NCBI RefSeq assembly: GCF_000003815.2
Contig: NC_049992.1
Location: forward strand, 13,113,457 to 13,159,897
Reading direction: 5' to 3'
DNA from: Branchiostoma floridae
Taxonomy: Eukaryota; Chordata; Leptocardii; Amphioxiformes; Branchiostomatidae
Length of the DNA stretch: 46,441 nt
This document shows, piece after piece, positions 26,602 through 39,034 of this stretch (the stretch's first letter is position 1; each line of letters starts with the position of its first letter). The notes below the pieces were generated by a model. It did no database searches, was not told the origin of the DNA, and saw only the letters and a list, made by a program, of their open reading frames with translations. The position numbers were made by a program, and so were the translations under genes.

Positions 26602-29273
26602 AACACACACAAACACACACACACAAACACACAAACGGTACCGAAAATATAACCTTCTAGCGAAGGTAAAAATGAATTCACTTATATTCTGCCGTATTTT
26701 TCTTGTACCAATATTTAAAGGCTTTTCATGTATTGATTATCTTTGATAGGGGATGGGTACGAGGGGTGTTATGTTGACCAGGCAGACCGAAATTTCCCAG
26801 ACGAGGAAAAGTGGGACGGACAGCTGACCAACGACCGGTGTGTAAGCCACTGTAGGGACCAAGGATATCCTTATGCAGGTAACGTTAAAGTCCCGTTATG
26901 ACTTATGTAACATTAGGGCAATATAGAAAGTAGATTTTCAAGTACGTTAAACACCATAAAATTACATACTGATATCAAGTTAGGAAGAGATGTGAAAACA
27001 TCATTGAACTATAGATCTACAAACATGTTTGTATGATGCAAACATAAAAAAACTGACCTTTCAAACCATACTGAAGAACAGGAGAGTCTTAGTTTGAGAT
27101 GGTTTTCAAAACTTGCAGGTCTTGTGCAGCTTGCTTCTGTACAGTTAACAAACACCAGGAATACAAAATAATGATGTAGATATCTTGAAAATAGATTGTA
27201 CACATCATTCACATGTATCTTTTGTTCTGAATAATATTTTTTTTAGATTTCGGGGCCAAAATATTGCATTATGTTACAGTTGTGAAAGTCACATATAGAC
27301 AAAGTGTCTAACTCAAACATGGTCTAACTCATCAAAGGAGGCTTGACTTTTTGTATATTTTCTTTATTACACTACAAAACAAACCGCTACGCTTCTTGCA
27401 TTTTATGATGGATTTTGATTGCACTACGTTGTAATTTCAAGATATGATTTTGTTTTTCGGCCACCAGCGACCGAGTTCACATTCCAGTGTTTCTGCGGGA
27501 CTGAAGCCCAGTTTAACAACCTGCCTGCTGCCACGCCTGACGATGAGTGTAGCACAGACTGTACCGGGAACAGCGGGGAGAAGTGTGGAGGGGCGTGGAG
27601 GATGTCCGTGTACGCAGTACTAGGTGTGTGTCATAACTACCGTGGCCGACAGCAACAATGAGCAACACGCCTATTTTTCTCGTCAACACACCTATTTTTT
27701 CTGGTCAACACACCTATTTTTCTCGTCAACACACCTATTTTTTCTGGTCAACACACCTATTTTTTCTGGTCAACACACCTATTTTTTCTGGTCAACACAC
27801 CTAATTTTTTCTGGTCAACACACCTAATTTTTTCTGGTCAACACACCTATTCTATGGGCAACACACTTTTTTTTGCGCTGCACACTTACTTTTTTGCTCA
27901 ATTCTCAGCTATCATTTTTGCCTATTTCACTTTGTTGGCATGTTTGTATTCCATAAAACTTTTTAATGGCTAGGTTTAGGCTAAATGGTACAAGAGATTG
28001 AATGTTCTTGGAATTCTAAGGTTTCTGATAGCTAATAGGAATATTTCTATGTTACCTACCTGTCAAACTGCACCTGACAAGTATCACGACAATTCTGGTG
28101 AATGTATATTAATCCATATATGACACGATCTACGACGTACCACTCTGATTCTCGGAGACAATTGTTAGACTTCCGATGAAGGTGAAACCTACAAATAAAG
28201 TCCTGTCTTACTTCGCATGCAGCTCTGAAAAACGAGATCCGCTTGGTTGGCGGAAGTGAATGGGAAGAAGGACGTCTGGAAGTCCGTACGTACAACACCA
28301 AAGACTGGGGAACCGTCTGCAGTGACGGCTTCGACATGGAAGACGCCAAAGTTGCCTGCAACATGCTGGGCTTTGGAGACCCCGAGTTCATTCGTGACAC
28401 CACCTATTTCGGACAAGGTGAATGCTTATACAAGGCCTTTAACAGTTGTAAAACTCACGCAATGACAAGATGTACAACTCAATCATGGAATACATCAAAG
28501 GAGATGTTTGGTTTTATTGTGTATTTTCTTTATACAAAAACACTAGGCTCCTTTATTTTGATATTTCCTGAAGCTGGATTTTGATGCATGTTACAGGCAC
28601 AGGAGATATCAAGATGGCCAACCTGGGCTGTGGTGGGCACGAGAGCAGCCTGTTCGACTGCAGCTACGATGGTCCGGGGAGCGGCAGCTGTACTCATGGT
28701 GACGACGTCGGGCTGGTCTGCGAAGCAGGTAAGATGTGTGGACTAGTATGTTATAGAGTTAAGTTATAGTAGTTAACGAGCTTTTCATGAACAAATGTTC
28801 AACCAAATTTGAAGACAGAACACCATGCTTCTTTCCGACGTCTTTGTCTTCAACTACGTTGATCCGCGATAGCTCTTTCTCAAAACACATCAAATGTCAT
28901 GACATGTTTTGTTATTGTTTGTCTGACAGTCCTGAGTGCTGGAGCCATCGTTGGGATTGTCATTGGCGTGCTGGTTGTCATCATCATCGTAGTGACCATC
29001 ACCTGCGTCTGCTGTCAGAAGAACAAGACTCCTGGCAGAGTGCTAGACACGGCTCCCCCGACAGGCGGCGCTCCTATGGTGGTCCACACCTCCAGCAACG
29101 TGATGTACGCCCCTGGCAACGCCACGTACATGCAGCAGGGTGTGGCGTTCCCCATGCAGCCTGTACAGACTGTGCCTTACGCACAACCCAACCAGCCCCC
29201 TGCACAGTTCCCGGCACCTCCGGCCTACGACCAGGCGGCCAGGCCAGCCGTTGGCCAGCCCTTACCTCAATAG
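25504..29273 (+). CDS. Gene D: SP-WSC-SRCR-TM receptor with PPxY tail (338 aa)
   Basis: Exons are 25504-25564, 26750-26878, 27468-27623, 28223-28417, 28597-28728 and 28930-29273; all are phase 1 with GT-AG. The signal peptide is MAGVWTALLLLTILRGTGAQ. Residues 21-115 are a WSC domain (GYEGCYVDQADRNFPDEEKW; CFCGT; CSTDCTGNSGEKCGG). Residues 116-224 are a group A SRCR domain with six Cys (GRLEVR, WGTVCSDGF, VACNMLGF, LGCGGHESSLFDCSYDG, CTHGDDVGLVC). The last exon has a membrane span (GAIVGIVIGVLVVIIIVVTI), CVCCQKNK stop-transfer and a Q/P-rich tail ending APPAYDQAARPAVGQPLPQ. It is likely a surface pattern- or ligand-binding receptor; the ligand is not predictable. It is a near-duplicate of gene E. 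Confidence 0.87.
26520..26636 (+). repeat. (CA)n microsatellite in intron 1 of gene D
   Basis: CA dinucleotides interrupted by CAAA units over about 115 bases. At the matching place in gene E intron 1 (~39690) the repeat is absent and the flanking sequence is continuous. Confidence 0.9.
27661..27870 (+). repeat. 22-bp minisatellite just inside intron 3 of gene D
   Basis: Nine to ten units of gtcaacacacctattttttctg, with variants tttttctc and taattttttctg, begin about 38 bases after the donor at 27624. Gene E has only about two units at the same place (40830-40865), so the array expanded in D or shrank in E. Confidence 0.9.
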
Positions 29274-31294
29274 GTTATGCCGAAGTTCACATAACGCCAA
29301 GGCCTAACTGCATGGTGCCCAGTGGGAAGATGCGAGAGGGGGGTGGGGGTTGGGGGTGGGGGGTGTACTAGCCATGACTTGGAAAAGCAATGGAGCGAGA
29401 CCTTGCCGAAATGGGATGCACTTGGGAGGGGGTGCAACGGACAGCATCTAATATAGCCCCCTCACATTTGGCGAAAATCGATCGGACCGTCGGACGAGCT
29501 CTAAATTACGAGGAGGCATGACCCTGCTGCCTACGAAGAAATGGCAGAGTCCCCCCCCCCCCCCTTCCCGTCAGGGTCATGCCTCCTCGTAATTTAGAGC
29601 TCACAGACTCGTCGTCCGATCGATTTTCGCCTAATGCGAGGGGGGTAATAAGAAACTGTGGAGAACAATGACGGCCTGCCTCAGTGGACACTGACATGCG
29701 GCGAAGTGGATGGATGGATCGAAAGTCATGGCCGTCTTTCTGCCGAACAAGCTCTTTTGACCGTATTGTATGCATTTCTTCAATTAATTATACAATCACC
29801 CCTCCTCCAATTGGAGATGACTGGTACTGATGTTGAATGTGTGGATATTATTGTACCTGAGACTGAGACATCTCGATTGTCATGCTAGACCTTCTTTTCG
29901 ACAAAATTATGTCTATATGCCTATATATACAAGTATGTCTATTAGATTTGTTATGTAAAGATGAACATAGAACTTATCAAACTTGTTGTTTTGCTTTAGA
30001 TTTGCAAGGTGCTGTTCATGTACTTAAATATTGCTGAAAAGTGAAGATGAAAGTTTCAGAATGTGAAAGTTGCAGTGCTATTTATCAATACCATAAATTG
30101 AAAGAGCTAATAAGTGTTTATTTTTCAAAGCTTTAAAAGTTTACTTACTCAGATATTATTCATATCATGATACTCTAACTTATGTTTACATTTGTCTAAA
30201 TATACTGTATACAAAATCTGTGTGACCTCAAATTCAATTCTACATATTCTCAAAGCCATAGAGAGTTCGGGTTCGTAGGACGCGATAGAAAGAAAACGAG
30301 GACAATAATTATAAAGCGTAAAACTATTGAGTTCTCACAGCTTCACTGAGACTGTACATTATATGAATACGGGATGTGTTGAAAACATGGATTTCAAGTT
30401 GAGTTTGGATTTCCAACTGTGACTCTAGTTGTGACGATCATGGTAGCATATTCGTGCCACTATAGTATATACAGCATATTCAATTGTTCTTTGTATGAAA
30501 CCCGCGCCGAGAACACTAACAATACAGGCGACACGTTCACAAAGTTTGCTCCACTGAATGAATCTATATTTTTCAGCAGTTTGCATTGCCATTAAATAGA
30601 AAACTTTTTGAATGTTACAACGGAATCAACTTTAGCTGTAGCCAAGGCTGTAGCTAATGCCCTCTTTCTTACGCACTAGATTTCCTGTTGGTTTCAAATC
30701 CACAGCAGATTCAAAACAAGAAGTTTTAGCTAAGTTACACGAAAACCGCCTGATTTCGGGTCGTATTGTTCGTGACAGGAAAGCAATAAACCATCAAAAG
30801 GAGGTTTAAACATTTTACATGACTTGAAATTATGAAGATACGTGGTTACTAGTATATACTCCAGCGGCAAGCTTTCTTGTAAGGAGTGTTGTCGCCCGGA
30901 CTACTTTCTCGTAGAAGGAAAAGCAAACTGCAATTTGAACTCTCGGCATGGCGTGGTGGATGATACAAGCTTCGCAGGTGACCTGAGAACGAGATTGGTG
31001 TGTTCTAGAACGTTCCGATCGTTGCTATGGACCAGTGAAATACACAAATACAAATACAGATATTTCATCAAGAACCGATCATTTCTTCCCTGTTGTTTTG
31101 ACAACAATATGCTGGTACGGTGATATTATCCCTCAAATTACCTTTACCCCTTCCTGGATTTGTGAAGCACGCCAGTTTCATATTGAGTAGATTGAACAGA
31201 AAAAGTTGCAATTTTTGCGTTGTAAACAACACATCACCATACCACCATGTGTGGTAATTATACCTTGTGAGTAAGGTATGTGGTACACTGTACC
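29274..31294. other. 3' flank of gene D and intergenic D-psiF
   Basis: Apart from the foldback element, no gene or domain is found. The block is repeated at 42646-44703 (interrupted there by a gap), including short frames of no known function. It presumably contains the 3' UTR of D and the promoter of the F-like gene. Confidence 0.55.
29453..29647. mobile_element. Foldback MITE-like element 3' of gene D
   Basis: Two arms of about 75 bases (29453-29526 and 29569-29647) are near-perfect inverted repeats. Both outer ends read ccccct...ggcgaaaatcgatcgg, and the loop holds a run of C. It has no coding capacity. The same element sits at the same place behind gene E (about 42825-43024), so it inserted before the two copies separated. 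It may lie in the 3' UTRs. Confidence 0.75.
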
Positions 31295-31587
31295 ATGGCG
31301 AGTTGAGGACTGTCATTCTTCTATTGATAACGGTTCTGAGTGGAAACTGTGCGCTTGGTGAGTAGAGCAGACATTCATTATCACATGGGAATTATTGTTA
31401 CTTTCTATTCTGAATACGTCGTTATCTTGCAAGTTTTGTGGTAGGCTTAAACATTTCAAATTTGACTGCTAGCTTTTGTTACGCTAGCTGCAGGGGCCGG
31501 TTACACGTATGTGGGGTGTTACGCAGACAGCGACTCGCGTGTGCTGCCGTACGCGGAGAATTGGAACGTACTTCAAAGTACGGCCAG
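31295..31587 (+). pseudogene. Truncated copy of gene F (signal peptide exon and partial WSC exon)
   Basis: The ATG at 31295 matches the gene F start at 44704, but one base is missing after codon 2 relative to F (gcgagttg versus gtgagcttg), so the frame ends at once in TGA. A recognisable acceptor follows (ctgcag at 31491), and then WSC exon sequence for GAGYTYVGCYADSDSRVLPY and beyond. This is cut at 31587 within the codons for TAR and fused to the duplicated upstream region of gene E. No second WSC half, SRCR or TM exon follows. It is therefore a non-functional by-product of the duplication, or of an assembly join. Confidence 0.85.
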
Positions 31588-32337
31588 TACCCCATCCCTC
31601 AATCCTCAGTGGCACCGTCCTCACCATAGCAACAATCCAGGTGAACGATATCGATATTGTTGACTCCTGAGAGAAGCTAATTCACCATTGGTACCTTATA
31701 GCTCTGTCTATCACACCATTTCTGTTACATAGGTTATATGTGTTTAAACGTTACATTTGGACGATTGTGTTAAAACAGGACGTGAAATACAGGCGGACAC
31801 ATGAGTCTTCGTCCAACGTTACCTGATGTAACGTCATTGCTAATATGTTCTTCTGTCAAATACAATCCGGTTTCTCGTCCGACAGGGCAAACCACCGCGG
31901 GGTGGATTCTTTTGTCCTCAGTTAAGGGGTCGATCATTTCTCACTCACATGTCGTGCGTTGTGCTATCATCCCGATCAGCGACGGTGTTGCAATCCAATC
32001 TATGAGCTTTAACTAATGAAGAGTTGTGTTGTGAGCTTTCCAGTGTTTGCTAATCGTGTAATGACACGTTTATAAAGCAAGGGGGCTAACAAACAGAGGG
32101 AGATGTCAACGTCCTTAAGTTATAAACGATCAGGCCCCAATGAACACGAGATATTTGAGAAGGGCAGTGGTCAGGTGAAGTCTCGAACTTAACGTTACCA
32201 CTGATTCTCCTTGTCATCGTTCGGCGGCAGCGCAGGCGACTGCAAGCCTTCTCCTTTTAGACTAATAGAACTTTGTATCTTTTGCCTTGGCTTTGGTAAG
32301 CATCGAATTTAGTATTTGTGTGACAAAAGACAGGATT

Positions 32338-35300
32338 ATGGCAGGTGTGTGGACAGCTCTCCTTTTGTTGACGATTCTTCGGGGCACAGGTGCGCAAGGT
32401 GAGTAGCCGTCTTCTTTGTTCAGACGAATTATGTCAACATGCTTTGTCATGGTCGTTTGTATTTAAATAGGGCAGTCCCAGTTCTCTTCTTCATTTTCTA
32501 AACCTTCTTGGAGCGATTTTTGAGCCCACACTGGTCACGAAAAAAGTTAGAAATGTGCCACTTGCTGTAGGTACCACCAGGATAAGAATTTGTTTATACA
32601 GTCAAATCTGCCCAAGACGACCACCCTGGGGACCGGAAAAAAGCGGTCGATTTGGACAGGTGGTCACTGAGAAGAGTATCGACTCAAAATATGCCCGATG
32701 CCAAGTATAAATGGTTTCCGTTGTGTTTAATGGCAAATAGCAAGCACACTGCACGCACGCAAACAAGTAAGGTCTTTAATATCAAATACAACACGCACAC
32801 TGTAAATTGTAAATTTAACCCCAAGCTTTTATCGAGCTTTTATACTATACAGTGTTTTAAAGCATTTGTACACTAACGTTTTAGACAGTAAGGGAACTTT
32901 GATGCTTTCAGTTACCATACAAGCCTTTATGTGTCGCTGTGAATGTACAGTACAGTTGGGCAAAAGCACTCACACAGATCTTTCTTAAAAAGGTATGGGC
33001 TACACAGATCTTTCTTTAAAAAGTATGAGGCTTATATACGTTTCAGTATTCGTTCACTCTATAATGATATAGATTTTTAACAAAAAACTTCTGTTACAAC
33101 TAAATTCGGATTTTCTAACAACGAAAGTTCCTCCCATATTACAGTAGAGTGCCCCATTGACCCACCCATTGACCGCCGCCATCCTTATTCTAAACACTAG
33201 AAAGGCCGGTATTTGCTTAGGAGCAAATTCAGTTATTTTCACTCCGCTCTCCCCTTTATGCAAAAATGGACTTTTCCAAAATTGAACTTGAAAAATCCAA
33301 TGTGAGTACTGTACGGTAATCAAACTTCTATTTCTTTATTACAACACGCACACAGCATGCTAATGTTTCACACATTAACAAAGCAAGCACCGTTTTACTT
33401 CAAGAAAAAAAAATAATGTCACAAACGGAAATTTTCTACAGATGCAACACGTTATGCGACCCTAAACGTTGGTATTACGTACCCACAGCAGACAATAGCG
33501 TGGTTATGATTCAAGTTTTCCTGCTTATTTACACAAGGCAAGGGCAATTACTGCACTTATTCAAGGTTGTCACAAGCATAACTAATCTCCGTACAAGCAG
33601 ACCTCTCCAAACAAACTGTACTACACTTTTAACTCTTTACCAAGATATGCTTATTAGCCGTTTTTAGCGAAGTGCAATTTAAAAAAAAATCCAATTGGAT
33701 ATCATGGCTGCACTGCAATTACATTATCATTACAAATACATATAAATGTATGCACATTGTATTCAGACAAAAAGGATCGCATTCTGTTTTTATACTAAGA
33801 GTTAATCAGCTAATACATTATATTGATGAACAAAGCTAATTAGCGACTGTATGTTTGCACGGAGTCTGTTTTGCATATCTAAATGTTTTGCATGCTTTTT
33901 GTCTGAAAAAAGGATGCAGCAATTGCAGTTATTATACGTCTGTTATAAACTTAGCGTCCCATTTATTTTCCACATAAACTAATCAGTTTATGATTATCTA
34001 ATTATTCTGATTAACCGTTTGTAGTACAGTGCATTACTAAATTACACAGCATATACTATGACGTGGTGTCTGAAAAGTCATAAAAACTTATTCATGTCTG
34101 TCATGAAATACAATGTTTGAACTCATGGTTGGTATAATAATATCTCTAATTGTCACTTAGTTTAATAGTTACAATATTGTCCCAAATAGCCTAATCATAC
34201 ATAAAGCTGCTGTTTCTGTCACAGTAACACTTCTTGTACGTGACTTTTCTATCCTCTCCTTGGTGTCTGTTGATGCCACCTTTGTAGCCAGTTGACTATT
34301 GTGTTCTCTGACAGGCCAGACTTTAGTTAGAATTAGTTGAGTTCGAGCACCCGACCAATAATGAATTTAGCACTGTCAAATTGACACCCTCTATCAAGGC
34401 ACAACCCCACCTGTCTGCACAACAGTCCTGGTGGTGTATCCTCTTCCTCCAGTAGAAAATAGAATAGAATACAATATTTAGTATTTCCTTTGTGTAATTT
34501 CATGTGCTGCCACCCAGAGTAAAAGGAAGATCCTTTTGTTTGTTGATTAGAAAAAAAGCCACACCTGATTACATATATTCTTGTACAACCAACCTGAATG
34601 GACAATTCACAACATAGTGTAACGTTTGTACTAGTAGATTTGCCCTTGAAAATCTGTACTATCATATAACGTTACTATGGAAGAGAACTACTGTACACTT
34701 TTCACCGATAATTAGTAGAATCATATCATAATGTTTAATTAGTAGAATTGTAAGATATGCTCTGTATTTATATTTCAGCCATACATAGTATGGTGAAATA
34801 TATTGTATTCGTCATGTTTCTTCTTCTTCTTTCTTTCTTTCTCCTGTCAAATCTTCAAAGTGATTCATCTCCGCCGTTCCTGGACCGAATGACCTGAAAT
34901 TTGGCACAGTGGTAGAATGGGCCAATACCTTGATGCTTTTTTCTCAGTTTTTTCATATCTGCCTCTAAAATGATTTTATTGAGATTTTTTGGTCAATTTT
35001 AGACCAAAACTGTATATTTTGGCCCCTGTACCCTGGTATTACAACCAAATGAGCTGAAATTTGACAGAGATGTGCCTTGATAATGCCCCCATATAAATTC
35101 GATAACACTTTTGGTGTACAGTACAACAAAATGCTTATTTTTGCGATTTTTTGACCAATTTTTGACCAAAAAAGGACACTTTTGGCCCCTGTACCCTGGT
35201 ATTACAACCAAATGAGCTGAAATTTGACACAGATGTGCCTTGATAATGCCCCCATATAAATTCAATAACACTTTTGGTGTACAGTACAACAAAATGCTTA

Positions 35301-38300
35301 TTTTTGCGATTTTTTGACCAATTTTTGACCAAAAAAGGACACTTTTGGCTCCTGTACCTTGGTATTGCAACCGAATGAGCTGAAATTTGACACAGATGTG
35401 CCTTGATAATACCTTCATATAAATTCAATAACACTTTTGGTGTACAGTGCAACAAAATGCTTATTTTTGCGATTTTTGGCCAATTTTTGACCAAAAAAGG
35501 ACACTTTTGGCTCCTGTACCCTGGTATTACAATTAAATGACCTGAAATTTGGTATAGATAGGCATTAGATACTTGGTAACAAGATTCAAGTAAAAGTTTT
35601 GACATAAACAACTTTAAAATGATTAATTTTGGCACTTTTCTGAGGGGAAATTTGTTTTCTTTTGGCCTCCTGACGTGACCTTCCGTGACCCCGCACAGAG
35701 CCACACCTGTGCGCGTCAGCCGGAGAGTTAATTGAATCAAAGACCTAGCCAATCAGCGAAGAGGAGGCCAAAGGCTAATTAATATTCATAAGTGGGGCCT
35801 CATGATCCCGTATATAGCAGTGTTCCCGCCAGGGGGAGCGAAGCCCACCTAAGGCTCTCGCATTTTAGACAATTCAGAAGGCTTTATATTGTATCAGTTC
35901 TTAGGGGCATATCTATGATAATCGCAGCAGTCACTTAACTTCTCTTCAGGAGTTTAGCGTAACACTATTTCAGGTCAAACCGTCAAAGGCAACTAAAAAC
36001 AAACTTTAACGTTACTGAGTTCAACAGTACTTATAACTTGTTATCCGAAGTTGAAACGCTAGCGATGGTATTTTCGCTGCGCTGTTAGCTCCGTGCGACT
36101 GTTGTTGACGGTCTTATAACGGTATATTTTGCACCCCTGTACCCTGGTATGAGTAACATTTGGTATAGATAGGCATAAGATAGTTGGTAAAATGATCCAA
36201 GTAAAATTTTTGGCATAAAGTACTGTAAAAGGCTTAATTACAGCACTTTTTTTAGGGGAAATTGGTTTTCTTTCGTTCTCCATGCCATGACCTTTCGGAC
36301 GTTCACCCCACAGAGCCGACATCTGCACCTGCGTCTAGCCGACAGGAAGAGTTAATTCAATTAACGGTTCAGCCAATCAGCGAAGAGGAAAGCGAAGGCT
36401 AATTAATATTCATAAGCGGGACCACACAATACGTTAACTTGAAGACTCAGGCCGTACAGACTTCTCGCCAGGATTTTTTCAAAGCGTCGGACAGGGGTCC
36501 GGGGGCCGCCGAATGTCCCAGGCGGGGTCCAGGGGCAGGGCCACTGTGGGGGGGACCCAGGTGGGCGAAGCCCCCCCCCGGAAGCTCTTGCATTTTAGAC
36601 TATTGAGAAGGCTTCTTTTATCAGTTTTTAGGGCCATATCTACGATAATCGCTGCAGTCACTTACTTCTCTTCAGCAGTTTGACTTTAAAATATTTCGGG
36701 TCAAAGCTTCAAAGACAACTAAAACCTCATAAACAACAAACTTTACTTAGCTCAACAGTATACAAAAATATTGTACGGGTTGCCATCCTTAGTTGAAGCG
36801 CTTATTTATAGCGCTAGTATCTTCGCTGCGCCGTTAGCCGCCGTGCGACTTTTGTTGACGGTCTGATATCCCTACGTCGCCGCCTCGCTGATATTCCCAC
36901 GGACATGTTTCAAGAAAAATACCCAGCAAAAAACGCTGTTCTGCGTCAAATTCTATTCTATAAAACATGTGGGACTCAGTGTTACAGTCTTTTGTAGAAG
37001 CACCGCTGTAGGAAAGAAGGTCCAAGCAATGTAAAACATCACGTAGCATGAAGTTCGCTGTCAACTGGCACACAGCACATGACTGTTTGAAACTCTAAGT
37101 CTAATCAGCAGCCGTGTTTGATTGATAGCCGGCGGTCCTTTGATGAAGTCGGCGAAAGGTGCGTTAGTTAGAAAATCTGCGTTTAGTTTTGATACGTAAT
37201 TATAAGTTAGACAGTGGCGAGAATGATTATTTTCTCATCAATATTTCTCTTCAGAATTATTTGAACTTAATTGTACATCTAAACAATTGGCTTACCTGTG
37301 CAATGTTTATATGATTAATGATCAGTGTACTGAAATCATGTGTAACGTATGGCTCCTAGTCAATAGATCAGCATTTTCTCTATAGTGACCACCTGTTTAT
37401 GGTGGCCACATTTCCTAGTGCTGTTGTTGTTTGACATAAACTTTGAACATTTAAATTGTAAGTAACTTTAAACTGCCAGAGTTTCAGCCCAATAAAACAC
37501 TCTCAGCGCCAGGGTATGAACAGACTGACCAGACAGACGAAAATAAATCCTCGAACAAGGTTCAATCGTATCTTCCGGGTCTGGCAGGAAGTTGTTAAAC
37601 TAAAATAAGAATAGGCTCGATGGCTGATTGCATACAAAGTAAAACAGTTAAACAGTTTTACAGCTTGAAGAAAACAAACGCTCCTACAGTACCTGCACCT
37701 GCTTGATAATTATTAAATCGTATGCCCTACTTGAATAAAAAAAGTTCACTGCAATAATAAATGTACCCACATCACAAGGAGCTTATACTTTTTTAAACTT
37801 ACACCTAGTTATCGTACTGAAAATTGTTAATGACATTACATGAAGTCATTCAACAATTTTCAGTCATGATGAAAATTTTCTGAATGGAAGGTGTGATTAT
37901 TGTCATTTTCTGAAAAATAGAAGCAAGCTCTGTTTTTACCTGGAATCATTTCACAATACCAGTCCACTTTGGGGGATAATGTACTGTTAAGAGGATGTTC
38001 CATTTTTGCGCAGGGGTGATTTGGAACAGTCCAATGTTGCGTGGGAAGGGGTATGGCTGAAATATGCTGTATTTGCTCTTAAGCAAATGTCGGCCTTTCT
38101 AGTCTTTCTTTTGTCGTTGCAGTTTAAAGTTGGCCATACAAAATTGACTGTAATTTTTGTCGTGTCAATAAAGCTTGATGATACAATACTAGTACTGTCT
38201 CATCAGTCACTGCAAAGCGCAACAATATTCCATGCGTGCGCATTCTGACGCTACGGTATCGCTTATCCAGACACTCTAAGCGTGGGTAAATCAAACAAAA

Positions 38301-39003
38301 ACTGCACAATAACGACGAAAAGTTACCCAAATTTGTTACTGCGTTTGTGTATTGTTGCCAATTTTAAGATAAACAGTACAATTTTTCACTTACTTTTAAC
38401 GGACTTCTTCCCGGCGACATATATGTACTCCCAGCCGCTAAGTTAAAAAACCCTTCCTCATTGGCTGTACCCGAGCTGACCAATCAGGTCATCGCTTCTG
38501 CTAAGTGTCGGGCGCATATTGGTTCCCTTCTAAATTCAATTAGCCACAATGCACAGCTGCAGGTAAACAGCTTACGTCACGCGCGGAAACGTCCATAACC
38601 ATATATGGTGCAACGGACGCACGTGCAAACGTGACCATATATGGTTACACGCGCGAAACGCGAGCTCGGTGAAAATATGCGTAGATACCCCGCCAAATTG
38701 GCTTTTAAATGATTTTGAAGTGACGTTTGGCCAAAAATAATACCGGGGTCCTTTTATTAAGTATCTCACGCAGTATCATACCAACTTTCAAGTCATCTGG
38801 ACGTAATACCTGGGCACGGGAGACATGAATATACAGCCGGGCCAGAAAATGACCTTAAAACATCCCTAAAATCATTGTAAAGGTATCTATCAAAAAAATG
38901 AGAAAAACGGGTCTGGGTATTGGCCCACTGTACCCTTGTGCCAAATTTCAGGCCATTTGGTCCAGGAACGACGGAGAGGAATCACTTTAAAGGTCGCGAC
39001 AGG

Positions 39004-39034
<31 letters not shown>

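Larger units (their letters stand above)
24811..31587 (+). repeat. Duplicated unit, copy 1 (gene D plus start of gene F)
   Basis: This 6.8-kb block contains the upstream region, gene D, its 3' flank and the first exon plus part of the second exon of an F-like gene. At 31587/31588 the WSC exon stops abruptly and sequence matching 24811 onward begins again. Shared bases at the junction are only 'ag' or 'agta'. Copy 2 runs from 31588 to at least 45128. Confidence 0.85.

Noticed and set aside
27661-27870. CRISPR-like array
   Set aside because: Units are contiguous with no unique spacers, and the setting is a eukaryotic intron.
28787-29371. 194-codon plus-strand frame over the last exon of gene D (also 42222-42713 in E)
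   Set aside because: Another frame of the TM/tail exon; the chosen frame matches phase-1 splicing and gives a membrane span and PPAYD, this one does not.
34999-35752. Two long minus-strand open frames (139 and 205 codons)
   Set aside because: They follow the 163-bp tandem repeat, which stays open in several frames; no family resemblance.
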